Of a stretch of 64,000 bases of DNA, positions 35,401 to 44,309 are shown one piece after another. The stretch's first letter is position 1; each line of letters begins with the position of its first letter. The notes beneath the pieces are model-generated. The model had not been told where the DNA came from, searched no databases, and was given only the letters and a program-made list of their open reading frames with translations. A program made the position numbers and the translations under genes. This stretch comes from JAFDZV01 sp035549015 (lineage in GTDB: Bacteria > Bacteroidota > Ignavibacteria > OLB7), in NCBI GenBank assembly GCA_035549015.1, contig DASZRW010000003.1, positions 9,113 through 73,112 of the forward strand. The letters are read 5' to 3'.

Positions 35401-38147
35401 GTACCTACTTCTTCGTGATGCAGGGAGTGGCCAGCCCATCCTCCGTAGACTTCGCGTTCGATCCCGCGTGGGTGATGTCGCCGGCCGCCGGCAATGTGAT
35501 CGATTATCCGCGCATGACCCTTGCAGCGGACACGATTCAGTTCGGATGCCACCGCTATCGCACAACCACGACGAAGGTCGTGACGATTCAGAATACGGCG
35601 CAGATGAGCAACCTCGTGCTCTCCAACTTCCACATCGAAGGACACGATGCCGCCTCCTTCCGGGTTCTGTCCGGCAATACTGCGATGGTTGTGCAGGCCG
35701 GCTCCAGCCAGTCCGTGGACGTTCAATTCACGCCGCAGGATACCGGTTCGTTCGAGGCGGATCTCGTGATGAGCACCAACGTTCCGTGGATCGCCGAACA
35801 GCGCATCAAGCTGTATGGATGCGGCATCAGCGGGCGTTGGGGAACCGGTTCGATGACTCTGGACCTTGGCGAGCTCTGCCCGTCCGATTGTATCGACACC
35901 ACGATCACGGTAAGCAATGCAGGCGATGCCCCGTTCACGCTGGAGCGCGTTGAACGCGACACCGCGGCCGTTGATGTCTCGCTGCTTTCGCCGCTGCCGG
36001 GGACCGATCTCGCAAATGGCACGTCGGAGGCCGTTCGTCTGCGCCTCTGTATGAAGCGGTTCGATCCGGCCGGCACGGTTGTACGCCTGATCGGCGACGG
36101 GATCGATTCGGTCATGACGCTCACGATACGGAGCACGAATGCGCTTCCGCATCCGGAGATGCCCTCCACCGTCGGGTTCGGCACGGTCGATCTGAAGGGG
36201 AGCGACACCTGCGTTACGCGGACCATTCTGGTGCACAACCGGAGCGTAACCAGGGGCATGCATCTCGGCAACCTGCAGTCGAACAGTCCGGTGTTCACGA
36301 TCGTTCCGCCGATCCCGGATGATGTGGCACCGGGGGCAAGCGCCGCCATCACGGTCAGGTTCTGTCCGGGTGGTCAGGGAGAGTTCCAGACCGTGCTCGG
36401 GTTCACATTGAGCAGCGGCAGTTGCGCGCTCGATACAGGCGTCGCTCTCCGGGGCTCGGCCTCGATGCGCGCCGCACGCTACGTGGTGATCGTACCGGAT
36501 AACTTCCCGCGCACGATCACCTTTGCGCCCACGCTCGTCCCGGAGCATTCACCGGCAATGCCGGTGGTGGTTCGCAACATCGGCGATGGGGATGGCGGAC
36601 CGGTGGCGGCGATGCTCGGCACCTCGGACTTCGTTGTGGAGAACTCCATTGCCGGTATCAGAGCCGGCGGCCAGGAGACGCTGTATGTGCATATGGCACC
36701 GACGAAGCCGGAGGAATTGTTCGACACGCTTCATCTGAGCTGCAGCGATCCCGCCTTCACCGATATGATCCTGCTGAACGGCCGTGGCACCGAGCGCGGG
36801 CTGCAGGTGGATAGTCCCATGCTCAGCTTCGGCGAGACCTGCGTCGGCGATTCCTCCGACGCTGCGGACGTATTGATCTACAACGACGGTTCCGTTCCCG
36901 TGACGATCACACGCATCGACGGGCTTGGCGAACCGTTCCCCGTTCTTGCCGGGCTGCCGGCGTTCCCGTATACCGTGATGCCGGGCGAAACGCTCCGCGT
37001 GGCATTCAAGTTCCATCCAACGGCGGCAGGTTCAGCCTCCGGTCTGCTGACGATCGTGAACGATGCCAGTGTACAGCTGACCCTTCCGCTCACAGGCATG
37101 GGAGTCACCGGGCACCTGCTTGCCAGCATCTCGGCGCTCGACTTCGGCTGCATTCCAACCGGCCACGATTCCACGATCGCGTTTACCGTTACCAACACCG
37201 GTGCCTGTCCCATCTCGATCCTGGGGCCGCCCGTGGGGCTCGATCCTCACTTCGTGCTGATCGGTCCGGTGAGCGGAATCGTGGCGCCCAACGGCGGGCA
37301 GATCCACTACGAGATGCGGTACACGGCGGGAACGGCTGCGGCCTCGTCGACGCTGGAGCTCCGCAGCTCCGCGCCCGAGCTGATCTCGATCAGGCTGAGC
37401 GGCGATGTCTGCAATCCGAACGATCTGTGGAAGCTTGCGCTGACGGTGGACAGTACCAGCGCATGGGTGAACGATACGATCGTTGTTCCCGTGCGAGCCG
37501 TGATCACACCGGGCCCCTATCATGGTACGCTTTCGTACACCATGACGCTGAAGTATGCGGCGGATCTTCTGATGCCCCGCATCGGCAATCGGCACGATGC
37601 ATTGCACGAGGCATCGTGGGAGTTCGGCACGATGAGCGATGGTGTGGCGATGAGCGAGAAGAAGGCCGGTGAGCTGACGATCACCGGAACGATTCGTGCC
37701 GGCGAGACGTCCGGAACGCTGGTGAACGTGCCGTTCAAGGTGCTGCTCGGGCATCACTGGGATACGGACATCATGATAGACCCCGCGTCGTTCGTGCTCG
37801 GCGCCTCCGATGTCACGCCCGTTACGCAGCCAGGACGATTCCACGCCTTCGGCTGTGATACCACGGGCGGCATCTATCTACTCAACGGCTACAGCCTGAG
37901 AGTGAACGTGCCGAACCCGTTTGCGCGCACCACGCTGCTGCACTATCGCATCGGCGCTCCCGATCGTGTCGTGATGAATCTGTACGACGTGGGCGGCAAC
38001 CTCCTTCGCACCATTATCGACGAGGCGGAAGCCGCCGGCGATCACGATTACCTGTTCGATGCCGGCGACCTGCCGAGCGGCCTGTACACCTACGAGCTCA
38101 TCAGCGGCAAGTTCAGAATGGCGCGGCAGATGCTTCTGCAGCATTGA
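32421..38147 (+). CDS. Giant T9SS-secreted surface protein (1,908 aa)
   Basis: Domains in order: signal peptide (FAAVLFLLLTVLFPSSWAQA); repeats with propeller-like strands (DSNGVAHVIWLES, about 50-500); a glycine-rich block (about 636-906) of GGGGGGSGG type; then about six ASPM/SPD-2/Hydin-like choice-of-anchor-D repeats (about 1030-1660); a cohesin-like domain (WKLALTVDSTSAWVND, about 1670-1800); and a T9SS type A sorting domain (VPNPFARTTLLHYRIG, VVMNLYDVGGNLLRTI, to the end). The sorting domain sends it through the type IX machinery to the cell surface. The start is uncertain: GTG 32421 gives an Arg-bearing signal peptide; TTG 32367 and ATG 32439 are alternatives. It follows the sigma/anti-sigma/OmpA unit. 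Confidence 0.9.
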   Translation: MLRTPWMFAAVLFLLLTVLFPSSWAQAQQGRWRPVAVRPGGIYNRFGARVQVDGWGHSHVVWASQASWASRADWNSDKGVNAGIQLFYSNDATGVFCAPIQATDTLTGTVYAPDLNSTPWDFLVDRLGTIHLLYVANNQGYPRLYYTSNVGHMFGRPEELVGLPGNGPLSFDMAVDSNGVAHVIWLESTAQQKTIYHWSTADFQTEEVTSFQCSGNCVVGHPSIAIGRDHRAVVAVRNVVSGRGSIYLIQQKAGGGFDLRHWLQTMPFGSALDRDTTNGVRVKLALDNDGGMHLIMPYISGPGTVSNSLLYVYADSTRLDSQGSAANATYLGDTRPLTQPLQGVPLDFDLAFNSSNRISVAWTVTPTAKPTRVGYAELQRTESLPNEAWRSVDSSMDVNARFRDQSFVWGNEVRVAANGSRVVIAGENLVGNASKGGGTYQIATIERASLYPTIQYLHPDAAAAGMSVVVEAYARPTEFGGFGLDGLGSGQLELDNPDDQSRVVIGPSVVSWDGRLISSMIFVKPEAKPGAVPLHIRVGNVLSNADTFFIVSPRHVGVLSGGGTIGTGMRSRRGVLVVDSLILRSGVYTVDTGDCDPRTPGNQGFLPVTILSKGPVLVDADAILSVSAVSDSIRQTTCAGPGGGGGGSGGYLSAGGSGYTGGGGSGETDTLLGSSIGSGGVHSGFTSGGGALNGVPGGMTYVDVTTSARVFAPAGGGTGHPFGASGMFGRISPAAPVEATDGAYGGGSAGIANNRPRGFPSGGGGGGNGTAGQDGFDGGGGELHNGGRMVGCRELVPIAGGSGGAGGGYSSGGTSVGGSGGGGISIVSFGTLGVRGKITANGSNGLGGISLNSSGGGGGAGGSILLASQDSISFGAGGQLSAVGGRGGRAVGGDNGANGGDGGDGRFRIDGVTAAKPGSGTLVPNAYYNGPSSPSSRSLQARVDSSITGYGIPNSNVLIWKKAEARPWTSYATRTDSAGRWSYKLTFADVDGGRTYFFVMQGVASPSSVDFAFDPAWVMSPAAGNVIDYPRMTLAADTIQFGCHRYRTTTTKVVTIQNTAQMSNLVLSNFHIEGHDAASFRVLSGNTAMVVQAGSSQSVDVQFTPQDTGSFEADLVMSTNVPWIAEQRIKLYGCGISGRWGTGSMTLDLGELCPSDCIDTTITVSNAGDAPFTLERVERDTAAVDVSLLSPLPGTDLANGTSEAVRLRLCMKRFDPAGTVVRLIGDGIDSVMTLTIRSTNALPHPEMPSTVGFGTVDLKGSDTCVTRTILVHNRSVTRGMHLGNLQSNSPVFTIVPPIPDDVAPGASAAITVRFCPGGQGEFQTVLGFTLSSGSCALDTGVALRGSASMRAARYVVIVPDNFPRTITFAPTLVPEHSPAMPVVVRNIGDGDGGPVAAMLGTSDFVVENSIAGIRAGGQETLYVHMAPTKPEELFDTLHLSCSDPAFTDMILLNGRGTERGLQVDSPMLSFGETCVGDSSDAADVLIYNDGSVPVTITRIDGLGEPFPVLAGLPAFPYTVMPGETLRVAFKFHPTAAGSASGLLTIVNDASVQLTLPLTGMGVTGHLLASISALDFGCIPTGHDSTIAFTVTNTGACPISILGPPVGLDPHFVLIGPVSGIVAPNGGQIHYEMRYTAGTAAASSTLELRSSAPELISIRLSGDVCNPNDLWKLALTVDSTSAWVNDTIVVPVRAVITPGPYHGTLSYTMTLKYAADLLMPRIGNRHDALHEASWEFGTMSDGVAMSEKKAGELTITGTIRAGETSGTLVNVPFKVLLGHHWDTDIMIDPASFVLGASDVTPVTQPGRFHAFGCDTTGGIYLLNGYSLRVNVPNPFARTTLLHYRIGAPDRVVMNLYDVGGNLLRTIIDEAEAAGDHDYLFDAGDLPSGLYTYELISGKFRMARQMLLQH

Positions 38148-38414
38148 TCGCAGAACGATATATGTCTGCGGACGATGTGCCCCGATGGTGAATGGGCGGA
38201 AGTACGGCCGCATCACTCGCAAAGCATTACTCGAAAGCATCGACGAATACGGGGCGGCCTTCCGGCTGCCCTTCGTCGTTCCGGGGATGCCGTGATGCCG
38301 TGCTGTTGCGTTCCGTCTGGAACGCGCGGTACAACGGGCACGGCAGGGCCGTGCTCCCCATACGCCGCGATCGTCATACCGCGGGGGACCCGGCACCACA
38401 CTCCGCAGCCTGCT

Positions 38415-38446
38415 CTATCCCGCCTCTGTTCTATCCCGCCTCTGTA
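38415..38446. repeat. 16-bp tandem duplication over the GT9 gene stop
   Basis: CTATCCCGCCTCTGT (38415-38429) recurs at 38431-38445 with 16-bp period. The second copy is the last codons and stop of the minus-strand GT9 gene, so a tail of that gene has been duplicated just outside it. Confidence 0.85.
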
Positions 38447-39543
38447 TCGATGAGATCCCTCACGGCACCGATCACCTCCGCGAGATGCACGTCCGCCACG
38501 AACTCGCTCGGCACCGCAATCACGCGACAGGGCACCCCTTCCGGCCTCCAGCCCGCCGGGTTGCCGCTGCTGGGGAACAATGCCACTACCGGCGTTCCCA
38601 TCGCCGAGGCCACGTGGATGGTGCCGGTGTCCGGTGATACCAGCAGGCATGCATGCCCCAGTGCTTCGGCGGCGGCGAGGATGGAGCCGAACACGAGGGG
38701 CACGGCACCGGCGGCCGTCGCGATCCGTTCAACGGCATCGCGATAGCCGGGCGCCCCCGTGACGGCGACGGCGCAACCGAACCGCGCCAGCTCACGAGCC
38801 AGTTCGATGTTCTGGTGGTCGCGCAGCTCGCGGTCCGGTGTGCCGGCGGAGATGTTCAGCATGATGAAGCGCCGGCCGGCAAGTCCCGCCGCTTCGAGGC
38901 GTTCCGCCACGCTTCGCCGGTCGTTCTCCGGTACGATGAGTCTGTACGGCGGTCTGCGCAGCGGGGCATCGAGTGCAACGGCGCCGTTCAGTACGGCAAA
39001 CGTTCGATCGCTGAAGTGTTCCCCCGCGGTGTTGGAGACATAGTTCATCATGAACTCCTGTCCGGCAACGCTGTTCCCCACGGTGCGGCCATGCGGCGCC
39101 AGGAGTCCGGCGAGGAGGGCGGGGAGGGTGGTGCGGCCCAGGATCAGCTGCAGGACGAGATCGTACCTGCGGCGCCTGCATGCGCGGATTGTCTGCAACC
39201 GGCCCAGGATGTTCCCGGGCCAGATCCAGGTGTGAGCAACGCGTGGATCGTCGCGAAGCACCGGCGCATTCACCGGGCTTGCAAGCACATCGATCTCGCA
39301 CTGCGGTGCGATCTGCTGCAAGGCATCGATCAGCGGCGTGGTGATCACCATGTCGCCTATCCGGTCGTACCGCATCAGGAGCACACGGTGCAGCGAGGCA
39401 GGATTCAACGGCGGCTCGCCATGCCCGCGCGAGGCAAAGAGTCTCAGCAGCGCAAGAACGGCACGGCGACGTATCGAGGTCGAGGAAGGGGAATGTGTCA
39501 CGGCATGACAAAAATCACCATACAATTCTGTTCGCACAACCAT
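38431..39543 (-). CDS. Family 9 glycosyltransferase (heptosyltransferase-like)
   Basis: 370 aa. HRVLLMRYDRIGDMVITTPL near residue 52 and IMLNISAGTPDRELRDHQNI, with LVSPDTGTIHVASAMGTPVV towards the C terminus, identify a GT-B-fold GT9 (ADP-heptose:LPS heptosyltransferase) family member. It would transfer a sugar to LPS core or a related acceptor at the inner membrane. There is no neighbouring LPS gene. ATG 39543 gives the longest product; the first ~45 residues are not typical, and a later GTG may be the real start. It converges with the giant surface protein. Confidence 0.9.
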   Translation of the reverse strand: MVVRTELYGDFCHAVTHSPSSTSIRRRAVLALLRLFASRGHGEPPLNPASLHRVLLMRYDRIGDMVITTPLIDALQQIAPQCEIDVLASPVNAPVLRDDPRVAHTWIWPGNILGRLQTIRACRRRRYDLVLQLILGRTTLPALLAGLLAPHGRTVGNSVAGQEFMMNYVSNTAGEHFSDRTFAVLNGAVALDAPLRRPPYRLIVPENDRRSVAERLEAAGLAGRRFIMLNISAGTPDRELRDHQNIELARELARFGCAVAVTGAPGYRDAVERIATAAGAVPLVFGSILAAAEALGHACLLVSPDTGTIHVASAMGTPVVALFPSSGNPAGWRPEGVPCRVIAVPSEFVADVHLAEVIGAVRDLIDTEAG

Positions 39544-39613
39544 TCAGACGGGCTCATGGGCCTGGTATACGTTTGAACTTCTCAACCGGCTTTGCACGGG
39601 GAGCGCGTTTGGG

Positions 39614-39621
39614 TATCTTTA
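39614..39621 (+). promoter_or_regulatory. Candidate -7 element (TATCTTTA) for the UPF0173 gene
   Basis: TATCTTTA, 94 nt before the start at 39715; matches the recurring motif except for its last base. Confidence 0.4.
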
Positions 39622-39714
39622 ATCCCTTCGCGTTCGGCTGCAGATGAGATTGCCATCCTGACGGCCCACGCGCGCTCATCGTTTCCCGTTAACATTCACT
39701 TCGTTCGACACTGG

Positions 39715-40404
39715 ATGTCCGCATCGTTGACGCTGACCTTCCTCGGCCATTCAGCATGGCTGATCCGGCATGGAGATGATTCGATTCTGATCGACCCGTT
39801 CGTCACGGGAAATCCGCATGCGCCGGTGCCGGCCGATCAACTGGAGCCCACGGCCATCCTGCTGACGCACGGCCACGGCGACCATCTGGGCGATACGGAG
39901 GCGATCGCGAAGCGAACGGGTGCACCGGTGATCACGACGTTCGAGGTTGCCAACTACCTGCGCGCGCGCGGCTGCGAGAACACCATCGGGATGGGGATCG
40001 GAGGGGGGCGCGCGTTCGGGTTCGGCCATGTGAAGTTTACGATCGCGCACCACAGCTCATCCACGCCGGATGGTGCCTACTGTGGATCGCCCGCCGGCAT
40101 TCTTCTTACGCTGGGAGGGCGCACGATCTATCACGCCGGTGATACCGGCCTCTTCTACGACATGAAACTGATCGGCGATCGCAATGCAATCGATGTTGCA
40201 TTGCTGCCGATCGGCGACTTCTTCACGATGGGCGTGGAGGATGCCGTTGTGGCAGTGGAGTTCCTGCATCCGAAGCTCACCGTTCCGATGCACTACAATA
40301 CTTTTCCACCCATCGAGGTGGACGCGCACGACTTCGTTGCGAAGATCGCCGACAAAGGATTCGCGGGGCTGGTGATGGATCCCGGAGCGTCCCACTCTCT
40401 GTAG
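39715..40404 (+). CDS. UPF0173-type metal-dependent hydrolase
   Basis: A 229-aa metallo-beta-lactamase-fold protein of the YtkL/UPF0173 family. It begins LTLTFLGHSAWLIRHGDDSI, has the metal motif THGHGDHLGDTEAIAKRTG and later IYHAGDTGLFYDMKLIGDR, then VPMHYNTFPPIEVD. Two divalent metals should bind the His/Asp cluster. The true substrate of the family is not established. ATG 39715 matches the family N terminus; the frame is open to 39592. Confidence 0.93.
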   Translation: MSASLTLTFLGHSAWLIRHGDDSILIDPFVTGNPHAPVPADQLEPTAILLTHGHGDHLGDTEAIAKRTGAPVITTFEVANYLRARGCENTIGMGIGGGRAFGFGHVKFTIAHHSSSTPDGAYCGSPAGILLTLGGRTIYHAGDTGLFYDMKLIGDRNAIDVALLPIGDFFTMGVEDAVVAVEFLHPKLTVPMHYNTFPPIEVDAHDFVAKIADKGFAGLVMDPGASHSL

Positions 40405-40569
40405 CAGCCGTACGTAGCACGATGTCCAGGACCGTTCAACGGTCTGCCAGGATCCGGCCGCATCCGGCACGTCGCCAGCCGTCGTGCCATTCCCCCGGCA
40501 CCGCACATCCACGGAGGGGTCCCTCTCTCCAACCACGTGCTTTGCTGTCACCCAATTCGTTGCGATGTT

Positions 40570-41172
40570 ATGGCCCCTCTCGAGCCGGGAAGTGGAATCG
40601 TGCCCTGGCGCACAATTGCGCGCGAGGAACTGGCGGACTGCCGGGTTTTCTCGTTGAAGAAGGTGACGCGTGAGAGCCCTACGACGGGGCGGCGCGGCGA
40701 GTTCTTCTACATCGATTCGAACGACTGGGTCAACGTGGTGGCGATCACGGAGGCGGAGGAACTGGTGTTGATACGCCAGTACCGTCACGGCAGCGATGAG
40801 ATCACGCTGGAGATCCCCGGCGGCATCGTTGATCATGGCGAGACCCCGGCCGACGCAGCGCGGCGCGAACTGCTGGAGGAGACAGGATTCGAGGCGGGCA
40901 CCGTTGTGGAACTTGGACGAGTGCGCCCGAACCCTGCGATCATCGACAACTGGACATACACGCTGCTGGCAACCGATCTCAGCCGTCGCGGCGATCAACG
41001 TCTCGATGATCACGAAGAGATCGAGGTGGAACTGTTGCCGCTGGCGGAGCTGGACCGAATGCTTCGCGCCGGCGAGATCACGCACGCGCTCGTGGTGAGC
41101 GCATTTCTCTGGTACAAGCTTCATCGCATCGACAACCCGGCGCATGCGGTGCAGCAGGACCAGCGAGGATAA
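40570..41172 (+). CDS. Nudix hydrolase, ADP-ribose pyrophosphatase-like
   Basis: 200 aa. The Nudix box is complete: GGIVDHGETPADAARRELLE followed by ETGF (GX5EX7REUXEEXGU). Upstream strands (VNVVAITEAEELVLIRQYRH) and downstream RPNPAIIDN are typical of NudF/ADP-sugar pyrophosphatases. It would hydrolyse ADP-ribose or a similar sugar nucleotide, with Mg2+ bound by the box glutamates. It lies 8 bp before parA, so it is probably co-transcribed. ATG 40570 is chosen over 40537. Confidence 0.93.
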   Translation: MAPLEPGSGIVPWRTIAREELADCRVFSLKKVTRESPTTGRRGEFFYIDSNDWVNVVAITEAEELVLIRQYRHGSDEITLEIPGGIVDHGETPADAARRELLEETGFEAGTVVELGRVRPNPAIIDNWTYTLLATDLSRRGDQRLDDHEEIEVELLPLAELDRMLRAGEITHALVVSAFLWYKLHRIDNPAHAVQQDQRG

Positions 41173-41180
41173 CGAGGCCG

Positions 41181-42095
41181 ATGGGTAAAATCATAGCAAT
41201 AGCGAATCAGAAGGGCGGAGTCGGCAAGACGACTACCGCGGTAAATCTTGCCGCGTCGCTTGCGGCTGCCGAGCAACCGACGTTGCTGATCGATATCGAT
41301 CCGCAGGCGAACGCGTCGAGCGGTCTCGGTATCGACTCAACGAAGTTGACAAAGACGATCTATGAAGTGATCGTGGACGGCATTGCGCCGGCCGATGCGG
41401 CAATGAAGACCGAGCTCGGCTGCCTGGATCTCATACCGGCCCACATCAATCTGGTTGGAGCGGAGATCGAAATGATCGACGTCCCCAATCGCGAGCGCGT
41501 GCTCTCGCGTGCGCTGGAGCCGATGCGCGGTGTGTATACGTATATCGTCATCGACTGCCCTCCATCGCTCAGCCTGCTCACGTTGAACGCTCTGACCGCG
41601 GCCGATTCCATCCTCATCCCGGTGCAGTGCGAGTATTACGCGCTCGAGGGGCTGGGGCAGCTGCTCAACACGATCTCCATCGTCAAGAAGCATCTGAACC
41701 CGGCGCTCGATATCGAGGGCGTGCTGCTCACGATGTTCGACAGCCGGCTTCGCCTATCGAATCAGGTGGCCGGAGAGGTGCGCCGCTATTTCGGCGACAA
41801 GGTGTTCCAGACCATGATCACGCGCAACGTTCGTCTGAGCGAGGCGCCCAGCCATGGCAAGCCGGTGCTGCTGTACGATGCGCTTTCCATCGGCACCCGG
41901 AACTATATCGATCTCGCAACGGAGATCCTCCGTCGTGATGGTCATCTGGAGGCTGCAGTTGCCGGCGAGCCGGGAGGGCCGGCGGTGCCGCTTCCACGCG
42001 ATGCACAGAACGGAGCCGGCCGACGTGGTGAAATGAAATCGGGAGCCGATGCCGAGCCGCCTCCTGGTTCACATGCGGACAGGGATGCAGGGTAA
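41181..42095 (+). CDS. parA: Chromosome-partitioning ATPase ParA/Soj
   Basis: 304 aa. A deviant Walker A (KIIAIANQKGGVGKTTTAVN) opens the protein, the switch/Walker A' segment is LLIDIDPQANASSGLG, and Walker B is YIVIDCPPSLSLLTLNAL. It positions origin regions through ATP-dependent DNA binding, acting with ParB. The ~40-residue C-terminal extension (from DGHLEAAVAGEPG) is Pro/Gly/Ala-rich and probably disordered. parB follows after 75 bp. The pair suggests a location near the replication origin, though no parS site was recognised. Confidence 0.97.
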   Translation: MGKIIAIANQKGGVGKTTTAVNLAASLAAAEQPTLLIDIDPQANASSGLGIDSTKLTKTIYEVIVDGIAPADAAMKTELGCLDLIPAHINLVGAEIEMIDVPNRERVLSRALEPMRGVYTYIVIDCPPSLSLLTLNALTAADSILIPVQCEYYALEGLGQLLNTISIVKKHLNPALDIEGVLLTMFDSRLRLSNQVAGEVRRYFGDKVFQTMITRNVRLSEAPSHGKPVLLYDALSIGTRNYIDLATEILRRDGHLEAAVAGEPGGPAVPLPRDAQNGAGRRGEMKSGADAEPPPGSHADRDAG

Positions 42096-42170
42096 CATCG
42101 AGACCGAGGTGCACTGCTTCTCACGAGGAGCGATCGTACGATCTTCTTTCGCCAAGTTGAACCAGGAACG

Positions 42171-43133
42171 ATGAGCAAAAGCAAAACAGTCTTGGGACGG
42201 GGGCTTGGGGCACTCCTGTCCAGCGTCCCGGAGATAACTCCCGAGGAGCGTGATGTGCTTCCGGTTGATGACGGGCAGTCCGTTGGCACGATCTGCTTCA
42301 TCGACATCGCACGCGTGCGGCGCAATCCGTTCCAGCCGCGCATGGACTTCAACGCGCAGGCGCTGGATGAACTGAAGCTCTCCATTCTGGAGAACGGCGT
42401 GATCCAGCCGATCACGGTGCGGCGCGTGGATGGCGGGTTCGAGCTCATCTCCGGCGAACGCCGCGTGCGCGCCTCGATCGAGGCCGGCCTTACACAGATC
42501 CCCGCCTACATTCTCAACGTCGAGTCCGATCGCGCCATGATGGAGCTGGCGCTGATCGAGAACGTCCAGCGCGAGAATCTCAATCCCATCGAAGTTGCGC
42601 TCGGCTATCAGCGCCTGATCCGCGATCTCAACCTCTCGCAGGAAGACGTCGCGAAGAAGGTTGGCAAGGACCGGTCCACCGTGACCAACTTCATCCGCCT
42701 GCTGAAGCTCCCCGAACAGATTCAGAACTCGCTCCGCAACAACGAGATCGCTATGGGGCATGCGCGCGCGCTTCTTACGATCCCCGATGATCACGCCCGC
42801 CTGGAAGTATGGCTGAAGGTGTGCAACGACGGGCTGTCGGTGCGGCGAACCGAATCGCTTGCAAAGCAGGTTGCCGAGAACGCTGCGTCGCGCGGAACGA
42901 AGCGCCCGGCGGCGGGTGCCGCGCCGGAGAGCACGGACCGGAACGGATCGCGCGCGCAGGTGGAGGTGATGTACAACGCGATCGCCAACCGCCTGCAGCA
43001 GGTAATGGGAACGCAGGTGCGCATCAAGTCCGGCGTTGCCGGCGACGGTGCGATATCGATCGACTTCTACTCCGCGGAGGATCTGGAACGGCTTATCGAT
43101 CTGTTCGCGGTCATCGAACGGCACGGGCAGTAG
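42171..43133 (+). CDS. parB: Chromosome-partitioning protein ParB/Spo0J
   Basis: 320 aa. The CTPase/ParB N-terminal domain has IARVRRNPFQPRMDFN and the GERRVRASIEAGLTQIPAYI arm; the central HTH domain covers DLNLSQEDVAKKVGKDRSTV and HARALLTI. The linker (about 245-265) is Ala/Pro/Arg-rich and the C-terminal ~50 residues form the dimerisation domain. It would bind parS sites and load condensin. It lies after parA in the same transcript. Confidence 0.97.
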   Translation: MSKSKTVLGRGLGALLSSVPEITPEERDVLPVDDGQSVGTICFIDIARVRRNPFQPRMDFNAQALDELKLSILENGVIQPITVRRVDGGFELISGERRVRASIEAGLTQIPAYILNVESDRAMMELALIENVQRENLNPIEVALGYQRLIRDLNLSQEDVAKKVGKDRSTVTNFIRLLKLPEQIQNSLRNNEIAMGHARALLTIPDDHARLEVWLKVCNDGLSVRRTESLAKQVAENAASRGTKRPAAGAAPESTDRNGSRAQVEVMYNAIANRLQQVMGTQVRIKSGVAGDGAISIDFYSAEDLERLIDLFAVIERHGQ

Positions 43134-43248
43134 CGGCGAACGCGCCGGCCGTGTCTCCGCACAACGGCGACTCCGCGGTGCGGAGCGCGATTCGCATCCG
43201 GTGGAGGCTGCGCGCAGGGAACAGTATCAACCAGCGACATTGACGGCA

Positions 43249-43821
43249 ATGAGCAACTACATCGCGATAGTCGGTTTGATAGTCGGAGCTGCCTACCTGG
43301 CAGTGGCGGCGCTGGCGTTCAATCATCTCCGCCGCCGCCGCGCACAGGGCATCGGAACCGAGGGGGGGCGTGCGATTCTCGCGATCGAGGATGGCGGCCT
43401 GATCGAGGGAGAGGTTACCGCGGACCGCATGCACAAGCTTGCAGCGATCTGCGCCTCCATCGGGCGGAAGGTGTTCGCAGAGAACTTCGACTTCACTCCC
43501 GAGAGCATGGCGCAGGTGGATCGCGCGATCATCGTGGGATGGGGGGCGGAGTCCGCTTCGAAGGACATTCATCCGATGGTGATGCTGGCCTTCGGCGCCT
43601 ACGTTGGCGAGGTGCTGGTGCGCCGCACCCGCGGGCGCTGGGTGAGCGGCCTCGGTGACGACGACTCCGCTACCGTGCTCCTGCTTACGCCCGATGACGA
43701 CGCGGTGAATGTGTCGCCGTTCCTCCTGGTGCGCGAGAAGTTCGAGCATCTCTACAAGGTCGATCTCGCGATCGCGTTCACAGCGCTCGAGCAGAAGCTG
43801 AAAGAGTTGAAAGTTGCATGA
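43249..43821 (+). CDS. Membrane-anchored protein of unknown function
   Basis: 190 aa, not recognised. One N-terminal TM helix (YIAIVGLIVGAAYLAVAALA) is followed by a cytoplasmic or periplasmic alpha/beta domain with ADRMHKLAAICASIGRKVFA, then VGWGAESASKDIHPMVMLAF and HLYKVDLAIAFTALEQKLKE at the C terminus. It lies after parB and overlaps ybgC by 4 bp, so it is translated in the same operon as the partition genes. ATG 43249 opens the TM helix; the frame is open to 43036. Confidence 0.75.
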   Translation: MSNYIAIVGLIVGAAYLAVAALAFNHLRRRRAQGIGTEGGRAILAIEDGGLIEGEVTADRMHKLAAICASIGRKVFAENFDFTPESMAQVDRAIIVGWGAESASKDIHPMVMLAFGAYVGEVLVRRTRGRWVSGLGDDDSATVLLLTPDDDAVNVSPFLLVREKFEHLYKVDLAIAFTALEQKLKELKVA

Positions 43822-44243
43822 TCCATCATACCACCAACGTTCGCGTCCGCTATCCCGATACCGACAAGATGGGAGTGGTGTACCACGGCGTGTACGTGGA
43901 GTATCTGGAGACCGGGCGCACGGAGATGCTGCGCGAGCTCGGGCTTGCCAATTCGGCACTGGAGGAGAGCGGCGTGATGCTGCCGGTGCTGGAGGTGTGT
44001 GTGGTGATGCGGCGGCCTGCCCGCTACGACGAGATGCTCACCGTTCACACGTTCCTGCGGCGGCCGATCGGTGCGCGGATGCAGCTGGAGTACGAGATCT
44101 ATCGCGATGCCGAACTGCTCGTCACCGGCCGTACATCGCATGCATTTACAACGGTGGATACGATGAAGCCGGTGCGTCCGCCCAAGGCCCTGCTGGATCT
44201 GCTTGCCGCGGCCGATGATGGAACCGGGCTGCACGAGGCCTGA
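43818..44243 (+). CDS. YbgC/FadM-type acyl-CoA thioesterase
   Basis: A 141-aa hot-dog-fold thioesterase. VRVRYPDTDKMGVVYHGVYV contains the catalytic Asp (in the DTDKMG motif) and the Tyr/His pair of the 4HBT family, and YLETGRTEMLRELG follows. It would cleave short acyl-CoA or aromatic acyl-CoA; YbgC members are often linked to envelope genes. It overlaps the preceding gene by 4 bp (ATGA) and ends the partition operon. Confidence 0.93.
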   Translation: MIHHTTNVRVRYPDTDKMGVVYHGVYVEYLETGRTEMLRELGLANSALEESGVMLPVLEVCVVMRRPARYDEMLTVHTFLRRPIGARMQLEYEIYRDAELLVTGRTSHAFTTVDTMKPVRPPKALLDLLAAADDGTGLHEA

Positions 44244-44309
44244 CGGCCGGCGTTCGGGAACACGGTATCACGAACACACGGCAAACGGCCGCTCCGCGTT
44301 TCCCCGCGG

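Noticed and set aside
35022..36548. 508-aa minus-strand frame inside the giant protein gene
   Set aside because: Low-complexity shadow; the plus-strand frame has continuous T9SS and anchor-D features across it.
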